Counted from the first letter of the stretch, positions 7,793-16,589 are shown. The stretch is DNA of 40,584 nt from CAYRTD01 sp964426915 (GCA_964426915.1 CAYRTD010000019.1:1-40584), one strand, 5' to 3'. Translations and numbers: made by a program. Notes: a model not told the origin generated them from the sequence alone.

Positions 7793-8306
7793 TTTTTTAA
7801 AATTTAATGATTAAAAATATTAGTGACCCGGATAATTCAAAAAAAACGATAAAATGAATAAAGAACCCGGATTGAGGTTGATGGTTTTAGTTAAGACCAT
7901 CTTTAAATCATTGGCAAATTTAAAAACTTATTATACAATTTAATAATAAATCGACAGGGAAAACGATAATTTATCACTTTTTTAAGAATATTTTATGCAA
8001 TAATGAACATTACTTTGAATAGTATTGTCGAATTGTTATTCGCTTAACTTTTTGGCTATTTGAACAGAGCGCCCTTTTTGTCAATTAACGGGTAGCGGAA
8101 ATCGTCCCGCCGGTTATAAGAAAGTTTTTTATGGAAGTCTCAGTCAGGTGAAGATAGATTTTATCTGTCGGGACGATAAAATATAGTTTTCTATTTCACG
8201 GGCTCCGAAATGAGATAGACGCCCTGAAAATGTCACATCTGTAAAATTCATTCTCTGTAAAAAGCTGAAATAATTATTTTCAGGACTATATTATTACTAT
8301 CCCTGT
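7793..8306. other. 514-bp gap between leuC and rho
   Basis: This gap should hold the leu operon promoter and leader and the rho 3' end, both on the minus strand. A minus-strand TAAATTTG (7914-7921 on the plus strand as CAAATTTA) matches the Bacteroidota -7 box, but I see no TTTG at the right distance. No branched-chain-rich leader with a terminator, as found upstream of ilvD, is present. An inverted repeat (8101-8109 and 8169-8177) and an AT-rich dyad (about 8264-8284), possibly the rho 3' end, are the only structures. Confidence 0.45.
8101..8177. repeat. 9-bp inverted repeat ATCGTCCCG / CGGGACGAT
   Basis: ATCGTCCCG (8101-8109) and its exact complement CGGGACGAT (8169-8177) frame 59 bases downstream of rho. 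The distance suits a structured RNA or a decayed repeat. There is no T run on either side. Confidence 0.45.
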
Positions 8307-10016
8307 TTATTCTGCGTTCATGGAAATTAAAAATTCCTCGTTCGATTCTGTTTTTGCTAAACGGTCTTTAATAAATTCCATTGCTTCTACTGAATTCATG
8401 TCTCCTAAATAATTACGTAAAACCCAGAGCTTATTCATCATCTCTTTATCGAGAAGCAGGTCTTCACGCCTTGTGCTGGATGCATTTATATCTACAGCCG
8501 GCCATACACGTTTATTGGAAAGTTTACGATCGAGTTGGAGTTCCATATTACCGGTACCCTTGAATTCCTCAAAGATCACATCGTCCATCTTGGAGCCTGT
8601 CTCGGTCAGAGCAGTGGCAATGATGGTCAATGATCCGCCGTTCTCAATGTTTCTTGCAGCTCCGAAGAAACGTTTGGGTTTATGAAGGGCATTTGCATCT
8701 ACTCCGCCTGAAAGAACTTTTCCCGAAGCGGGAGAGACAGTATTGAAAGCTCTTGCGAGCCTGGTTATGGAATCAAGCAATACTACCACATCATGACCAC
8801 ATTCAACCAGCCGCTTTGCTTTTTCAAGTACAATGTTTGCTATCCTTACATGTCGCTCAGCAGGTTCGTCAAAAGTGGATGATATTACTTCTGCATTTAC
8901 ATTTCTTGCCATATCAGTTACCTCTTCAGGCCGTTCGTCGACCAGAAGTATGAGCATATAAACTTCAGGATGGTTGGCAGCTATGGCATTGGCAATATTC
9001 TGCAGTAATATGGTCTTACCAGTTTTCGGCTGGGCGACAATCAATCCACGTTGTCCTTTTCCAATAGGAGCGAACATATCTACTATTCTTACCGAAAGGT
9101 TTTGATGACCATCTCCGACGAGTTTAAATTTTTCCTCAGGGAAAAGTGGGGTAAGGTAATCGAAAGGCACCCGGTCTCTTATAAAATCAGGTGAACGGCC
9201 ATTGATCTCTTCTACCTTGATGAGCGGAAAATATTTTTCTCCTTCTTTCGGAGGTCTTATGGTGCCTTTTATGGTGTCTCCGGTTTTCAGTCCAAATAAT
9301 TTTATCTGCGATTGTGAAACGTAGATATCGTCAGGTGAGTTAAGATAATTGAAATCGGCAGATCTGAGAAAGCCATATCCATCGGGCATTATTTCAAGAA
9401 CACCTGAGTTACTTATCAGTCCTTCAAAATCATATTTATCGTTTTGTCTACGGTTATCATGCTGTTGGCGTCTGAAACTGCCCTTATCCTGGTGAGGCCG
9501 GCGTTCTCCGTTCCCTTCAAAGCGCTGTTCCCGCTTGTTATCCTGACGATGTTTGTCCTGTGGTTTATCTTGTTGCCGTTCCTGCCTCTTATCCTGTCTT
9601 TTATCGAAAGGTCGTTGTTTTGGTTGACGTGGTGTTTGTTGAGGTTCAGGTTTTTTTTCTTTTACCTCGTTGTTTTCTTCTTTTTTGGATTTTGCAGCCT
9701 CAGGGGAAGCATCTTTTTTTTGATTTTCAGGCTGTGGAGCACTGGTTTCCGCCTTTTTTGGTCTTCCACGCCGACCGGTTTTACTGGCTTTGGGAGCTTT
9801 TGAAGATTGTTTACTGTCTTCAGATGCTGCTGTTTCTTTTTCAGGTCTGTATTTTTTGGAGGATTTAGCCTCGGATGCATCAATAGCCTGTTGGTCAAGG
9901 ATCTTGTAAATGAGATCTTGCTTTTTATAAGATTCTACTCTTTTAATTTTCAAATCTTTTGCGATCTGGCGTAAATCAGCCAGAAGTTTCTTGTTTAATT
10001 CAAGAATGTCGTACAT
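8307..10016 (-). CDS. rho: Transcription termination factor Rho
   Basis: Rho is a hexameric RNA-dependent ATPase that ends transcription. The open frame extends to 10142, but MYDILELNKKLLADLRQIAK at 10016 is the conserved Rho start, so 569 residues are called. Order: Rho_N helical domain (1-43); low-complexity, Lys/Gln/Arg-rich linker of about 155 residues (44-198); OB-fold RNA-binding domain (about 200-265, DGYGFLRS); ATPase with Walker A (PKTGKT, about 330-335), DERPEEV, and Walker B (VVVLLDSITRLAR). E. coli Rho has 419 residues and lacks the linker. Long linkers are known in Bacteroidota, and the one in Bacteroides has been reported to drive condensate formation. The linker carries an AT-hook-like GRRGRPKK (about 81-88). 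It is transcribed divergently from the sigma factor gene. Confidence 0.97.
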   Translation of the reverse strand: MYDILELNKKLLADLRQIAKDLKIKRVESYKKQDLIYKILDQQAIDASEAKSSKKYRPEKETAASEDSKQSSKAPKASKTGRRGRPKKAETSAPQPENQKKDASPEAAKSKKEENNEVKEKKPEPQQTPRQPKQRPFDKRQDKRQERQQDKPQDKHRQDNKREQRFEGNGERRPHQDKGSFRRQQHDNRRQNDKYDFEGLISNSGVLEIMPDGYGFLRSADFNYLNSPDDIYVSQSQIKLFGLKTGDTIKGTIRPPKEGEKYFPLIKVEEINGRSPDFIRDRVPFDYLTPLFPEEKFKLVGDGHQNLSVRIVDMFAPIGKGQRGLIVAQPKTGKTILLQNIANAIAANHPEVYMLILLVDERPEEVTDMARNVNAEVISSTFDEPAERHVRIANIVLEKAKRLVECGHDVVVLLDSITRLARAFNTVSPASGKVLSGGVDANALHKPKRFFGAARNIENGGSLTIIATALTETGSKMDDVIFEEFKGTGNMELQLDRKLSNKRVWPAVDINASSTRREDLLLDKEMMNKLWVLRNYLGDMNSVEAMEFIKDRLAKTESNEEFLISMNAE

Positions 10017-10414
10017 AAATCTTGGGAAATAAAATGAAATACTATAATTAAAAAACTTAAATTTATTTTGATTTTTCTGAAAAGCTTCAGAAGTGATTAT
10101 TTCAGGGAAATTAGAATTACTCGAGAAAGGATTCTTGTGCAATATTAAACGTTTTCCTCTACTCCTGCAAATAAATTGTCACAATTTCTTCTAAAATGAT
10201 TAAAATAAAATAATTATTTTGAAAATTATGAACTCTTTTCGGCCAGGCAAGGGATCAAGATTTATAAGAATGCATTGTTTTTCAGTTGAGTTGGTTGATA
10301 ATTAAAATTTTATTTCAATATTTACAGAAGTTACCGGAAATAATTTTTCAAAAAATATAAACCTGCAACAGTTTTGATTGTTTTACGTATAAATACTACT
10401 TAAATATCCACACC
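10017..10414. other. Divergent intergenic region, rho / sigma factor
   Basis: A 398-base AT-rich region between two divergent housekeeping genes, so it must hold both promoters. A TTTG at about 10373-10376 lies 20-21 bases before TACTTAAA, a poor match to the -7 box, so I do not call a promoter. No RNA gene or terminator is visible. The upstream part of the longer rho frame (10017-10142) is probably the rho 5' leader. Confidence 0.4.
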
Positions 10415-11278
10415 ATGAGACAGCTCAAGATCATCAAACAGGTCACCAATCGCGAAACTCCCTCACTGGATAAATATCTTCATGAAATCGGCAAGGTTGA
10501 TCTGATTACTGCTGAAGAAGAAGTGGAACTTGCCCGTAGAATAAAAAACGATGATCGTATAGCTCTCGAAAAGCTTATTAGCGCTAATCTCCGGTTCGTA
10601 GTTTCTGTCGCAAAGCAGTATCAAAATCAGGGGCTGAGTCTTCCGGATCTTATTAATGAGGGTAACCTCGGATTAATAAAAGCAGCTCAGCGTTTTGATG
10701 AGACCAGAGGTTTTAAATTCATATCCTATGCAGTGTGGTGGATAAGACAATCTATTTTACAGGCTCTAGCGGAACAGGCTAGGATCGTAAGACTTCCCCT
10801 CAATAAAATAGGTTCAATCAATAAGATCAACAAAACCTTTAATGAACTTGAACAGAACTTTGAACGTGAGCCTACCATTCTCGAAATTGCCCATGCAATG
10901 GAACTGGCTCCGGATGACATTAAGGATGCCATCCGGTCTTCAGGGCGACATGTTTCTATGGATGCTCCTCTTCAGGATGGTGAAGAAGGTAATCTTTATG
11001 ATGTTCTGCTTAATTCCGACACCCCGAGTCCGGATAAGGAACTGCTGAATGAATCTTTGCGGAAGGAAATAGAACGCGCATTATCTACCCTGACATACCG
11101 GGAAGGGAGCATTATCCGTTTGTATTTCGGGTTGAACGGAAAACATCCCCATACTCTTGAGGAAATAGGAGAGGAATTTAATCTTACCCGTGAAAGAGTA
11201 CGCCAAATAAAGGAAAAGGCCATTAAAAGATTAAAGCATACAACAAGAAGCCGGATACTTAAAAGCTATTTAGGATGA
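10415..11278 (+). CDS. rpoD: Primary sigma factor (RpoD/SigA, Bacteroidota short form)
   Basis: A 287-residue sigma-70 factor. It begins with region 1.2 (about 15-48, SLDKYLHEIGKVDLITAEEE) and has no region 1.1, the known condition of the Bacteroidota primary sigma factor. Region 2 carries the core-binding and -10 melting helices (ANLRFVVSVAKQYQNQGL, DLINEGNLGLIKAAQRFD, GFKFISYAVWWIRQSI). Regions 3 and 4 follow, with the HTH at the C-terminus (TLEEIGEEFNLTRERVRQIKEKAIKRLK). It would recognise the TTTG / TAnnTTTG promoters seen in this window. The start MRQLKI is the usual one. It is divergent from rho, and rpe follows after 140 bases, probably under its own promoter. Confidence 0.96.
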   Translation: MRQLKIIKQVTNRETPSLDKYLHEIGKVDLITAEEEVELARRIKNDDRIALEKLISANLRFVVSVAKQYQNQGLSLPDLINEGNLGLIKAAQRFDETRGFKFISYAVWWIRQSILQALAEQARIVRLPLNKIGSINKINKTFNELEQNFEREPTILEIAHAMELAPDDIKDAIRSSGRHVSMDAPLQDGEEGNLYDVLLNSDTPSPDKELLNESLRKEIERALSTLTYREGSIIRLYFGLNGKHPHTLEEIGEEFNLTRERVRQIKEKAIKRLKHTTRSRILKSYLG

Positions 11279-11394
11279 TTTCCGATGGCAATTACTGACA
11301 TTCCTCCAAAATTAATCCTCCTGGAAATTCCTTTTTTAACCTCGCTTATCAGACATTTTTATTTCTTCATTCTTTTCAGGTGTAAGGGAATTCT

Positions 11395-11402
11395 TATCTT
11401 TG
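11395..11402 (+). promoter_or_regulatory. Candidate -7 box for rpe
   Basis: TATCTTTG fits the Bacteroidota TAnnTTTG consensus and lies 16 bases before the rpe ATG. The -33 position shows TTTTC rather than TTTG, so the match is half complete. Confidence 0.45.
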
Positions 11403-11418
11403 ATACAAAAAATAAATC

Positions 11419-12069
11419 ATGGCTCTGATCGCTCCTTCCATTTTAAACGCTAATTTTCTAAAACTCGGTGAACAGATTGAAATGCTGAATTCATCAAAAG
11501 CAGATCTTTTGCACCTCGATATTATGGATGCTAATTTCGTGCCGAACCTTACTTTTGGCTTTCCTATCATCAAACAGATAAAGTCTGTTTCAAAGCTTCC
11601 CCTTGATACCCATCTCATGATAAATGATCCCGACCGCTATCTTGAGGATTTCAGAGATGCGGGTGCAGACAACCTTACCGTGCATTATGAAACATGCGAT
11701 CATTTACACCGCACCATACAAAGGATTACTGAACTTGGGATGACCGCTTCAGTTACCCTCAATCCTGCTACTCCCGTGAGTGTTTTGGAAGATATTCTTC
11801 CCGATTTACACATGGTATTAATCATGTCAGTTAATCCTGGCTTTGGAGGCCAAAAATTCATTCCTCAATCGGTAGAGAAAATAAAAAAGTTGAAAAAAAT
11901 GATCAGCGACAGGAGCCTTGATACACTTATTCAAATAGACGGGGGAGTTGATATTGACAACATTACGCAACTTTCACACATCGGGGTTGATGTATTTGTA
12001 GTGGGGAGTGCAATTTTCAAGGCTAATGACCCCCCTGGGATGATAAAAATGCTGAGAGAAAACTCCTAA
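11419..12069 (+). CDS. rpe: Ribulose-phosphate 3-epimerase
   Basis: A 216-residue TIM-barrel epimerase that interconverts ribulose 5-phosphate and xylulose 5-phosphate in the pentose phosphate pathway. Motifs are in order: APSILNANF at the N-terminus, the metal-ligand strand LHLDIMDANFVPNLTFG, DTHLMI, the phosphate loop SVNPGFGGQKFIP, and QIDGGVD with the second catalytic Asp. Then comes VVGSAIF near the end. The length is typical. The start ATG is followed directly by ALIAPSILNANF, so the start is clear. It lies convergent to the Lys1-like gene (64-base gap, without a recognisable terminator). Confidence 0.96.
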   Translation: MALIAPSILNANFLKLGEQIEMLNSSKADLLHLDIMDANFVPNLTFGFPIIKQIKSVSKLPLDTHLMINDPDRYLEDFRDAGADNLTVHYETCDHLHRTIQRITELGMTASVTLNPATPVSVLEDILPDLHMVLIMSVNPGFGGQKFIPQSVEKIKKLKKMISDRSLDTLIQIDGGVDIDNITQLSHIGVDVFVVGSAIFKANDPPGMIKMLRENS

Positions 12070-12133
12070 GCTTACCTTTTTCTCTGTACTGGACCGGGTT
12101 TTATTTCTTTCAGTTCAAGGATATCTCTGGCAA

Positions 12134-13339
12134 TTATTCTTTTCCTTCAACAAAATCTTTCAGATAATTGAATTTTTCGGTTAATCTGCCCTCATTTGCT
12201 ATGGTAGCATTTAAAATTATATCACTTTCTTTAATTTTCAGCAAATAGGGCATCACTTCATCCAGCAGTTTCCTGCCAAAATCGCAGGATGCATCGCGGG
12301 GCAGCTCTCCCGGAAGATTGTCTACTGCCATTACTGTAATATTATTAGGTAGCCATGGATCTGACTCTTCCTCTTGTTGCGGATCATAGCCATAAACGGG
12401 ATCTTCAATTGTGGAGGCTCTAAGGGTTGATGGAATAGGTCCGTCAATATCACAGCTTATATCAGCAATGATCCTGATCCTAAAATCATCCCGTTTCATA
12501 TCATCTCTGGTCATAAATACAGGTGAACGGGGATCCCAGTAATGACAGGCTATCAGTATATCCGTAATCCGTGTATAGGGTAAAAATGCAGATTCGTATT
12601 CTTCCGGATAATGAAAGAAATGTTCGAGCTTAAAATCCTTACCCTTTTTGTGTTGAACGTAATGTCTGGGGTCAATCTGAGTAAAAACAGCTTCCTTATT
12701 TTTATAATGAATAAATTTTTCCGGTTCCATCTTTCTAATGCCTGCATTTTCAAGGGTTTCTATTGCCCCGCTGGCAACCCTTCCCCCCCCAGTGATGAGT
12801 ATCCTGATGTTTTCTGTTTTTACTTTTTTCAATTCACTGAAAATTTCCTCTTTATCCCTGCACTGCCACGCCGGTTTAAGATTGAACATCCGGCTTCTTT
12901 TACCATAAGATAACAAAGCATTGTATGCCCCTACAATGCCTGCCCACCTGCCAAAGGCAACAACACGGGTTTTATCATCTTTCGTGAGATATTCATAATC
13001 AATAAGTGTAATGTTTTTTTTGAGAATTGCTTTTAATAGATCACGGTTATGGGCTTGTTTTTTAGCGGTATGAGAAAAGAACAGGTAAGTTTTGTTATTT
13101 GTGAGAGTTGAAATTTCCACTTCTTTTACACCAAGTAGAAGATCGCGATCAGAAAGGTCGTCTGAGAGAGGTATTCCGGCCTCTTTGTATTCCTGATCTG
13201 TAAAAGCACGGTTATTGCATGGACGGACAACGATTTCCAGTTCCGGGTATTTATCCATTAGCTCTCTGCACTGTCCAGGAGTCAGGGGCACTCTTTTATC
13301 GGGAGGAGTTTTTGTTTCACGAAGAATTCCAATTTTCAT
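12134..13339 (-). CDS. Lys1-like saccharopine/alanine dehydrogenase family protein
   Basis: A 401-residue NAD(P)-dependent oxidoreductase of the alanine dehydrogenase/transhydrogenase N-domain superfamily. Visible are the N-terminal signature MKIGILRETKTPPDKRVPLTP, FFSHTAKKQ (His90, with Lys93/Lys94), the nucleotide loop GGGRVASGA (184-192), and a C-terminal ADISCDIDGPIP block. The last resembles saccharopine dehydrogenase (lysine-forming, yeast Lys1 type) more than bacterial alanine dehydrogenase. Members in Bacteroidota are usually annotated as saccharopine or NAD(P)-dependent dehydrogenase and their substrate is not settled. No lysine-pathway partner is nearby; the OB-fold gene is 92 bases upstream on the same strand. 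Alternative reading: an opine- or amino-acid dehydrogenase of other specificity. Confidence 0.75.
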   Translation of the reverse strand: MKIGILRETKTPPDKRVPLTPGQCRELMDKYPELEIVVRPCNNRAFTDQEYKEAGIPLSDDLSDRDLLLGVKEVEISTLTNNKTYLFFSHTAKKQAHNRDLLKAILKKNITLIDYEYLTKDDKTRVVAFGRWAGIVGAYNALLSYGKRSRMFNLKPAWQCRDKEEIFSELKKVKTENIRILITGGGRVASGAIETLENAGIRKMEPEKFIHYKNKEAVFTQIDPRHYVQHKKGKDFKLEHFFHYPEEYESAFLPYTRITDILIACHYWDPRSPVFMTRDDMKRDDFRIRIIADISCDIDGPIPSTLRASTIEDPVYGYDPQQEEESDPWLPNNITVMAVDNLPGELPRDASCDFGRKLLDEVMPYLLKIKESDIILNATIANEGRLTEKFNYLKDFVEGKE

Positions 13340-13395
13340 TACAGCAATATTTTTTGTGAATTTACTTAAAAAAAAAGCGAATTCCGTTAATTTTA

Positions 13396-13409
13396 ATTAT
13401 GGACAGACA
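13396..13409 (+). repeat. Possible dispersed-repeat end fragment
   Basis: ATTATGGACAGACA matches the outer part of the repeat end (16497-16510) but lacks the CGGAC before it. It is a weak, short match that may be chance. Confidence 0.3.
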
Positions 13410-13431
13410 AAGTAAGGAGTTAGATCATAGA

Positions 13432-13878
13432 TCAGGATCCGACCAATACACAATTTTCCAGCAGTACATTTCTTCCCATACCCGAACAAATACCGCGGAC
13501 AGTAATCACTTCGCCGGTTTTGGGAAATGATTGCCCCATTTTTTTAACATTATTAAAAATGCAAATAACTGTGCCAGAGGGATCTGAGGTTTCAAGAATT
13601 AATTTTGGTTTTGAGACTTCAAGAACCGGATCCAGGGCATTGTCGGAAATAATTTCTTTATCTTTTAATGTTCCGGTAACTTCAATTATCTTACCTGCAT
13701 ATTTCTCTGTGGCAGATTCTTGATCCCTTGAAAATTCATTATATAGTTCTTTCGCCGAAATTTTATAATCGGGATCCGTTTTTGAAGGGTCTTCAATACC
13801 AATATTGTAAAAATAAAGAGCAACAATTACTACTACGAGAATAATAGCAATCCCAATATAGACAACATTTCTTGACAT
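13432..13878 (-). CDS. Membrane-anchored OB-fold (tRNA_anti-like) protein
   Basis: A 148-residue protein from the Met at 13878 (MSRNVVYIGIAIILVVV). The frame is open to 13905, but the extra nine residues are not typical of a signal anchor. An N-terminal transmembrane helix (about 4-24) is followed by a linker (NIGIEDPSKTDPDYKISAKELYNEF) and a beta-rich domain (about 48-146). That domain contains YAGKIIEVTGTLKD and a final GKEVTVRG-like strand (GEVITVRGICSG). This pattern is that of the OB_tRNA_anti-like family of Bacteroidota, often annotated as hypothetical, with unproven ligand. It lies on the same strand between DUF4914 and the Lys1-like gene. Confidence 0.72.
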   Translation of the reverse strand: MSRNVVYIGIAIILVVVIVALYFYNIGIEDPSKTDPDYKISAKELYNEFSRDQESATEKYAGKIIEVTGTLKDKEIISDNALDPVLEVSKPKLILETSDPSGTVICIFNNVKKMGQSFPKTGEVITVRGICSGMGRNVLLENCVLVGS

Positions 13879-14006
13879 AACAAACAGTATTGATTCATTA
13901 TCCAAAATTACATCTTATCCGGACTCAAATCAACTCTCATTTCAATTTCTTCAGCATCATTCATATTAAGATTCCGGGAATTATGATGCGGGTATCTTTG
14001 TGCCTG

Positions 14007-15965
14007 CTATATGGATTCTCTTATATATTCATCATTCTGATCTTCGTAATCTTTTACAGACTGGAATGAATACTGATAATCCATGGGAATTATTGAATTA
14101 TAATCCTCAACAGATGCACCTGATAAACACGCATCAATTATGCGTTTACCCGTTGCTGATAATCCGTTTGTCTGAAATTTGGGAAGTTCTTTTCTGAAGA
14201 ATTCATAAAGAATATCTGCGCCTGCATCATATCCGTCGGTTCCGACTTCGGTTTGCCTGTGTACACGTAAAAATCTGGAAGGGATTTTTGAGCCTTCTAT
14301 AGTAAGATAATTTAATTCATATCCTAAAAGCGGACATCTTGCATCACTGAACTGATCGCTTCTTAGTTTTGCGTTGCCTCTTCTTGTTAGATATTCACGC
14401 ATCATGAGCTGTGGCTTGAAACCAACTTTCCAGACTCCGATGTGCTGATTTGGAACAAGGGTATAACGTGTGCGTGGAGTTTGTATTATCTGTTCAAGTA
14501 GCATATTTGCATGATTTTCCATTCTTCCGGTTGCAAACGGCCAGTAGGACCCAACCCCTTCGGATTGCATGCCCTTTCCGCCTATAATACTGGGATTTGC
14601 ATGACCGCGAGGTGCAACCAGCCTCCACAGCCATGCCAGGGCAGGAGGGAGTATGTGAAACAGCCCCAGAATTCCAAAATTCGGATTTTCACGTGAGCAG
14701 GGTGGGGTACGAACGCCAAAACTTCTTACATCGACCTTCACCGGTCTGTTTAAAATTCCAGGTACTATATCCCTTGGAAGAACCACCCTTGGGTTAGGGC
14801 ATTTTTTTCCAGGTTCATCTTCAATATGATCCCAAATTAGAGCCGTTGAATCGGGATTTGATTCAATATTCAGAAATAGCAGAGGCTTTTGGGGTTTGAT
14901 GGTGATTTTTTCAAGAAAAGGATCATCACCATAGTTATTTACACTGTCAACTCTTATAAACCAGGAATTTTCTGCATCCAAAACTGAAAGCTTGCCAGTG
15001 CTTTTCTGAATGGAAGGATGACAAAGTGCCATATCGTCTGTAACCGGGTTGAAAGAACAAAAAAGAGGCAGATTAATAAGCCTTCTTTCTTCTGTTTGGA
15101 TGTTTTCACCTATCAGGATCTGCCCGGTAGGTTCCCTTACAATATGCTGAAGCATTTCGCTTTTTCCACCACCACTTGCTCCTTCATGCATGAATGTGGT
15201 GGTGTTATCATACGGACTAACCACCTCTACAGTAGAGCAATGGGCTGTTATCCAGCCTTCTTTCTCTCCTTTTGTAAGAAGGGCGCCATAGAGTCCTTTT
15301 TTTGCACTCGGACCAGGATAAAGATTATATGAAAAGATCTCATGTACATCCTCAAGACGGTTATGTACAACTACCTGTTTGCCGTCAAAATGACTGTGTC
15401 TGAATGTGGGAGCAACATAAATGACTGTGTCAACATTGAAATCTCCGGAAATATTATCAACGGGAATAATTTTTTGAAGCATGGCAAGTCCCATGGCGAA
15501 AAATCCTGCATTCGCCGGAGCTATTGCAAGTCCGCCCACCCCGATCTCTTTCTTTCCGGCAAAATAGAAAAATACAGCCAGATCCTGTTTTCTCAACCAC
15601 TCAAAAGTTTCGGACTTAAGAATATCAAATTCATATCCGTATTTATTCTTAAAACGTATCTTATCACTGGGAAAATCATCTGCAATAGACATGGTATTAG
15701 GATCGCGCCGACGCATGTAGGGTTCGGGATAATTAGCAGAGACTCCGTTGTGCACCCTGTGAACAACAGCTTCGGTGATTACTCCTCTTCCCGGAATGTC
15801 ATATTTTACTTCAAAATAATTCTTGTCCGGTCCGCCAACGGATGCAACTGCCAACTCTTCCGCCGAATCGTAAAATTTTATGCTTTTACAATTTTTCAGC
15901 AATTCTTCAACCTTTTCGGGCAGTTTCACATTCCTCTCCTCCAGAGATTTAAAAACATCTTTCAT
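14007..15965 (-). CDS. DUF4914 family protein, PEPCK-like P-loop
   Basis: A 652-residue cytoplasmic protein that I place in DUF4914 from its overall sequence. It contains HEGASGGGKSEM (residues 260-271), a kinase-1a type P-loop like the GxSGxGKT loop of ATP-dependent PEP carboxykinase. Other conserved-looking blocks are PTFRHSHFDGKQVVVHNRLEDVHE (186-209, with three His), CHPSIQKSTGKLSVLDAENSWFIRVD (315-340), RDIVPG (398-403) and APRGHANPSIIGGKGMQSEGVGSYWPFATGR (451-481). No signal peptide or membrane helix is seen. The reaction catalysed is unknown to me; a phosphotransfer on an organic acid is plausible by fold only. It is next to, and divergent from, nifJ (pyruvate metabolism), which is suggestive but not proof. 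Confidence 0.8.
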   Translation of the reverse strand: MKDVFKSLEERNVKLPEKVEELLKNCKSIKFYDSAEELAVASVGGPDKNYFEVKYDIPGRGVITEAVVHRVHNGVSANYPEPYMRRRDPNTMSIADDFPSDKIRFKNKYGYEFDILKSETFEWLRKQDLAVFFYFAGKKEIGVGGLAIAPANAGFFAMGLAMLQKIIPVDNISGDFNVDTVIYVAPTFRHSHFDGKQVVVHNRLEDVHEIFSYNLYPGPSAKKGLYGALLTKGEKEGWITAHCSTVEVVSPYDNTTTFMHEGASGGGKSEMLQHIVREPTGQILIGENIQTEERRLINLPLFCSFNPVTDDMALCHPSIQKSTGKLSVLDAENSWFIRVDSVNNYGDDPFLEKITIKPQKPLLFLNIESNPDSTALIWDHIEDEPGKKCPNPRVVLPRDIVPGILNRPVKVDVRSFGVRTPPCSRENPNFGILGLFHILPPALAWLWRLVAPRGHANPSIIGGKGMQSEGVGSYWPFATGRMENHANMLLEQIIQTPRTRYTLVPNQHIGVWKVGFKPQLMMREYLTRRGNAKLRSDQFSDARCPLLGYELNYLTIEGSKIPSRFLRVHRQTEVGTDGYDAGADILYEFFRKELPKFQTNGLSATGKRIIDACLSGASVEDYNSIIPMDYQYSFQSVKDYEDQNDEYIRESI

Positions 15966-16397
15966 ATATTTCAGTATTATTTTCTGTTACCTGACTAGTT
16001 TATTTATGAAAAAAATCAATATTCACCTGAATTAAAGTGAGTTAGTCGGATTCATTCTCACTCGAACATAAGTTTAAACGTCAAAGCAAACAAGTTGTAA
16101 TAAAAAATTCATTAAATTTCAATAAGAAGGTCAAAAGCCATGATAATGTTATGATTTGTTAACATTTCTTCCAATTCGGATGCAAATTTATAGTTTTTTA
16201 ATTCTAAATCTAAAAAAACTGTGTTAAGATTATATAATTTTGTCAAGCACTTGTCAGTGTTTTTCATATCTAATATATTAATATTAATACAAATTCGGCT
16301 TATATATTGCTATCACGGTACAGAACCAGAAGGGCGAGCTAAGGAATCAGACAACAATCCGGATGGTGGGAATTATGGAAATACACATTGTAGAGCT

Positions 16398-16512
16398 TGT
16401 CAATAGAGTAGAGTGTCTGGATCATAACCGAATCCGCCAAATGTCGGTGAACTCAGCGAAGTTAATGTTCGAGATCAGGCAATGCAGATATCGGACATTA
16501 TGGACAGACACT
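16398..16512 (+). repeat. Dispersed MITE-like repeat, full copy of about 115 bp
   Basis: The left end TTGTCAATAGAGTAGAGTGTCTG is shared with 32884-32907 and, in part, with 25166-25183. An inner ATGTTCGAGATCA (16466-16478) recurs at 32930-32942. The right end GATATCGGACATTATGGACAGACACT is shared with 27-55 and 33109-33126. Read inward, both ends carry AGTGTCTG in inverted orientation (16411-16418 and the complement of 16505-16512), as a short terminal inverted repeat. There is no coding capacity. This is the most complete simple copy in the window. Confidence 0.7.
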
Positions 16513-16589
16513 TATAGTTATACTTATTTGAAATCAGTATATATAAGCCCGACAGGGTCAAAATGTTAAGTTTTTTTCCCTAATTATAG

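Noticed and set aside
7817..7900. Minus-strand 26-codon frame (MVLTKTINLNPG...) upstream of leuC as a leucine leader peptide
   Set aside because: It holds only 5 Leu among 26 residues, and no intrinsic terminator or antiterminator pair follows before leuC, unlike the clear ilv case.
9444..9868. Plus-strand open frames of about 100-119 codons rich in Phe/Leu
   Set aside because: They are antisense to the Lys/Gln/Glu-rich linker of rho; the hydrophobic look follows from reading that composition backwards.
15342..15998. 218-codon plus-strand open frame antisense to the DUF4914 gene
   Set aside because: It is a shadow of the well-supported minus-strand gene; residues show no domain and the real gene fills the region.
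16221..16569. Two short plus-strand open frames before nifJ
   Set aside because: They cover the dispersed repeat and have no start context or conservation hint.
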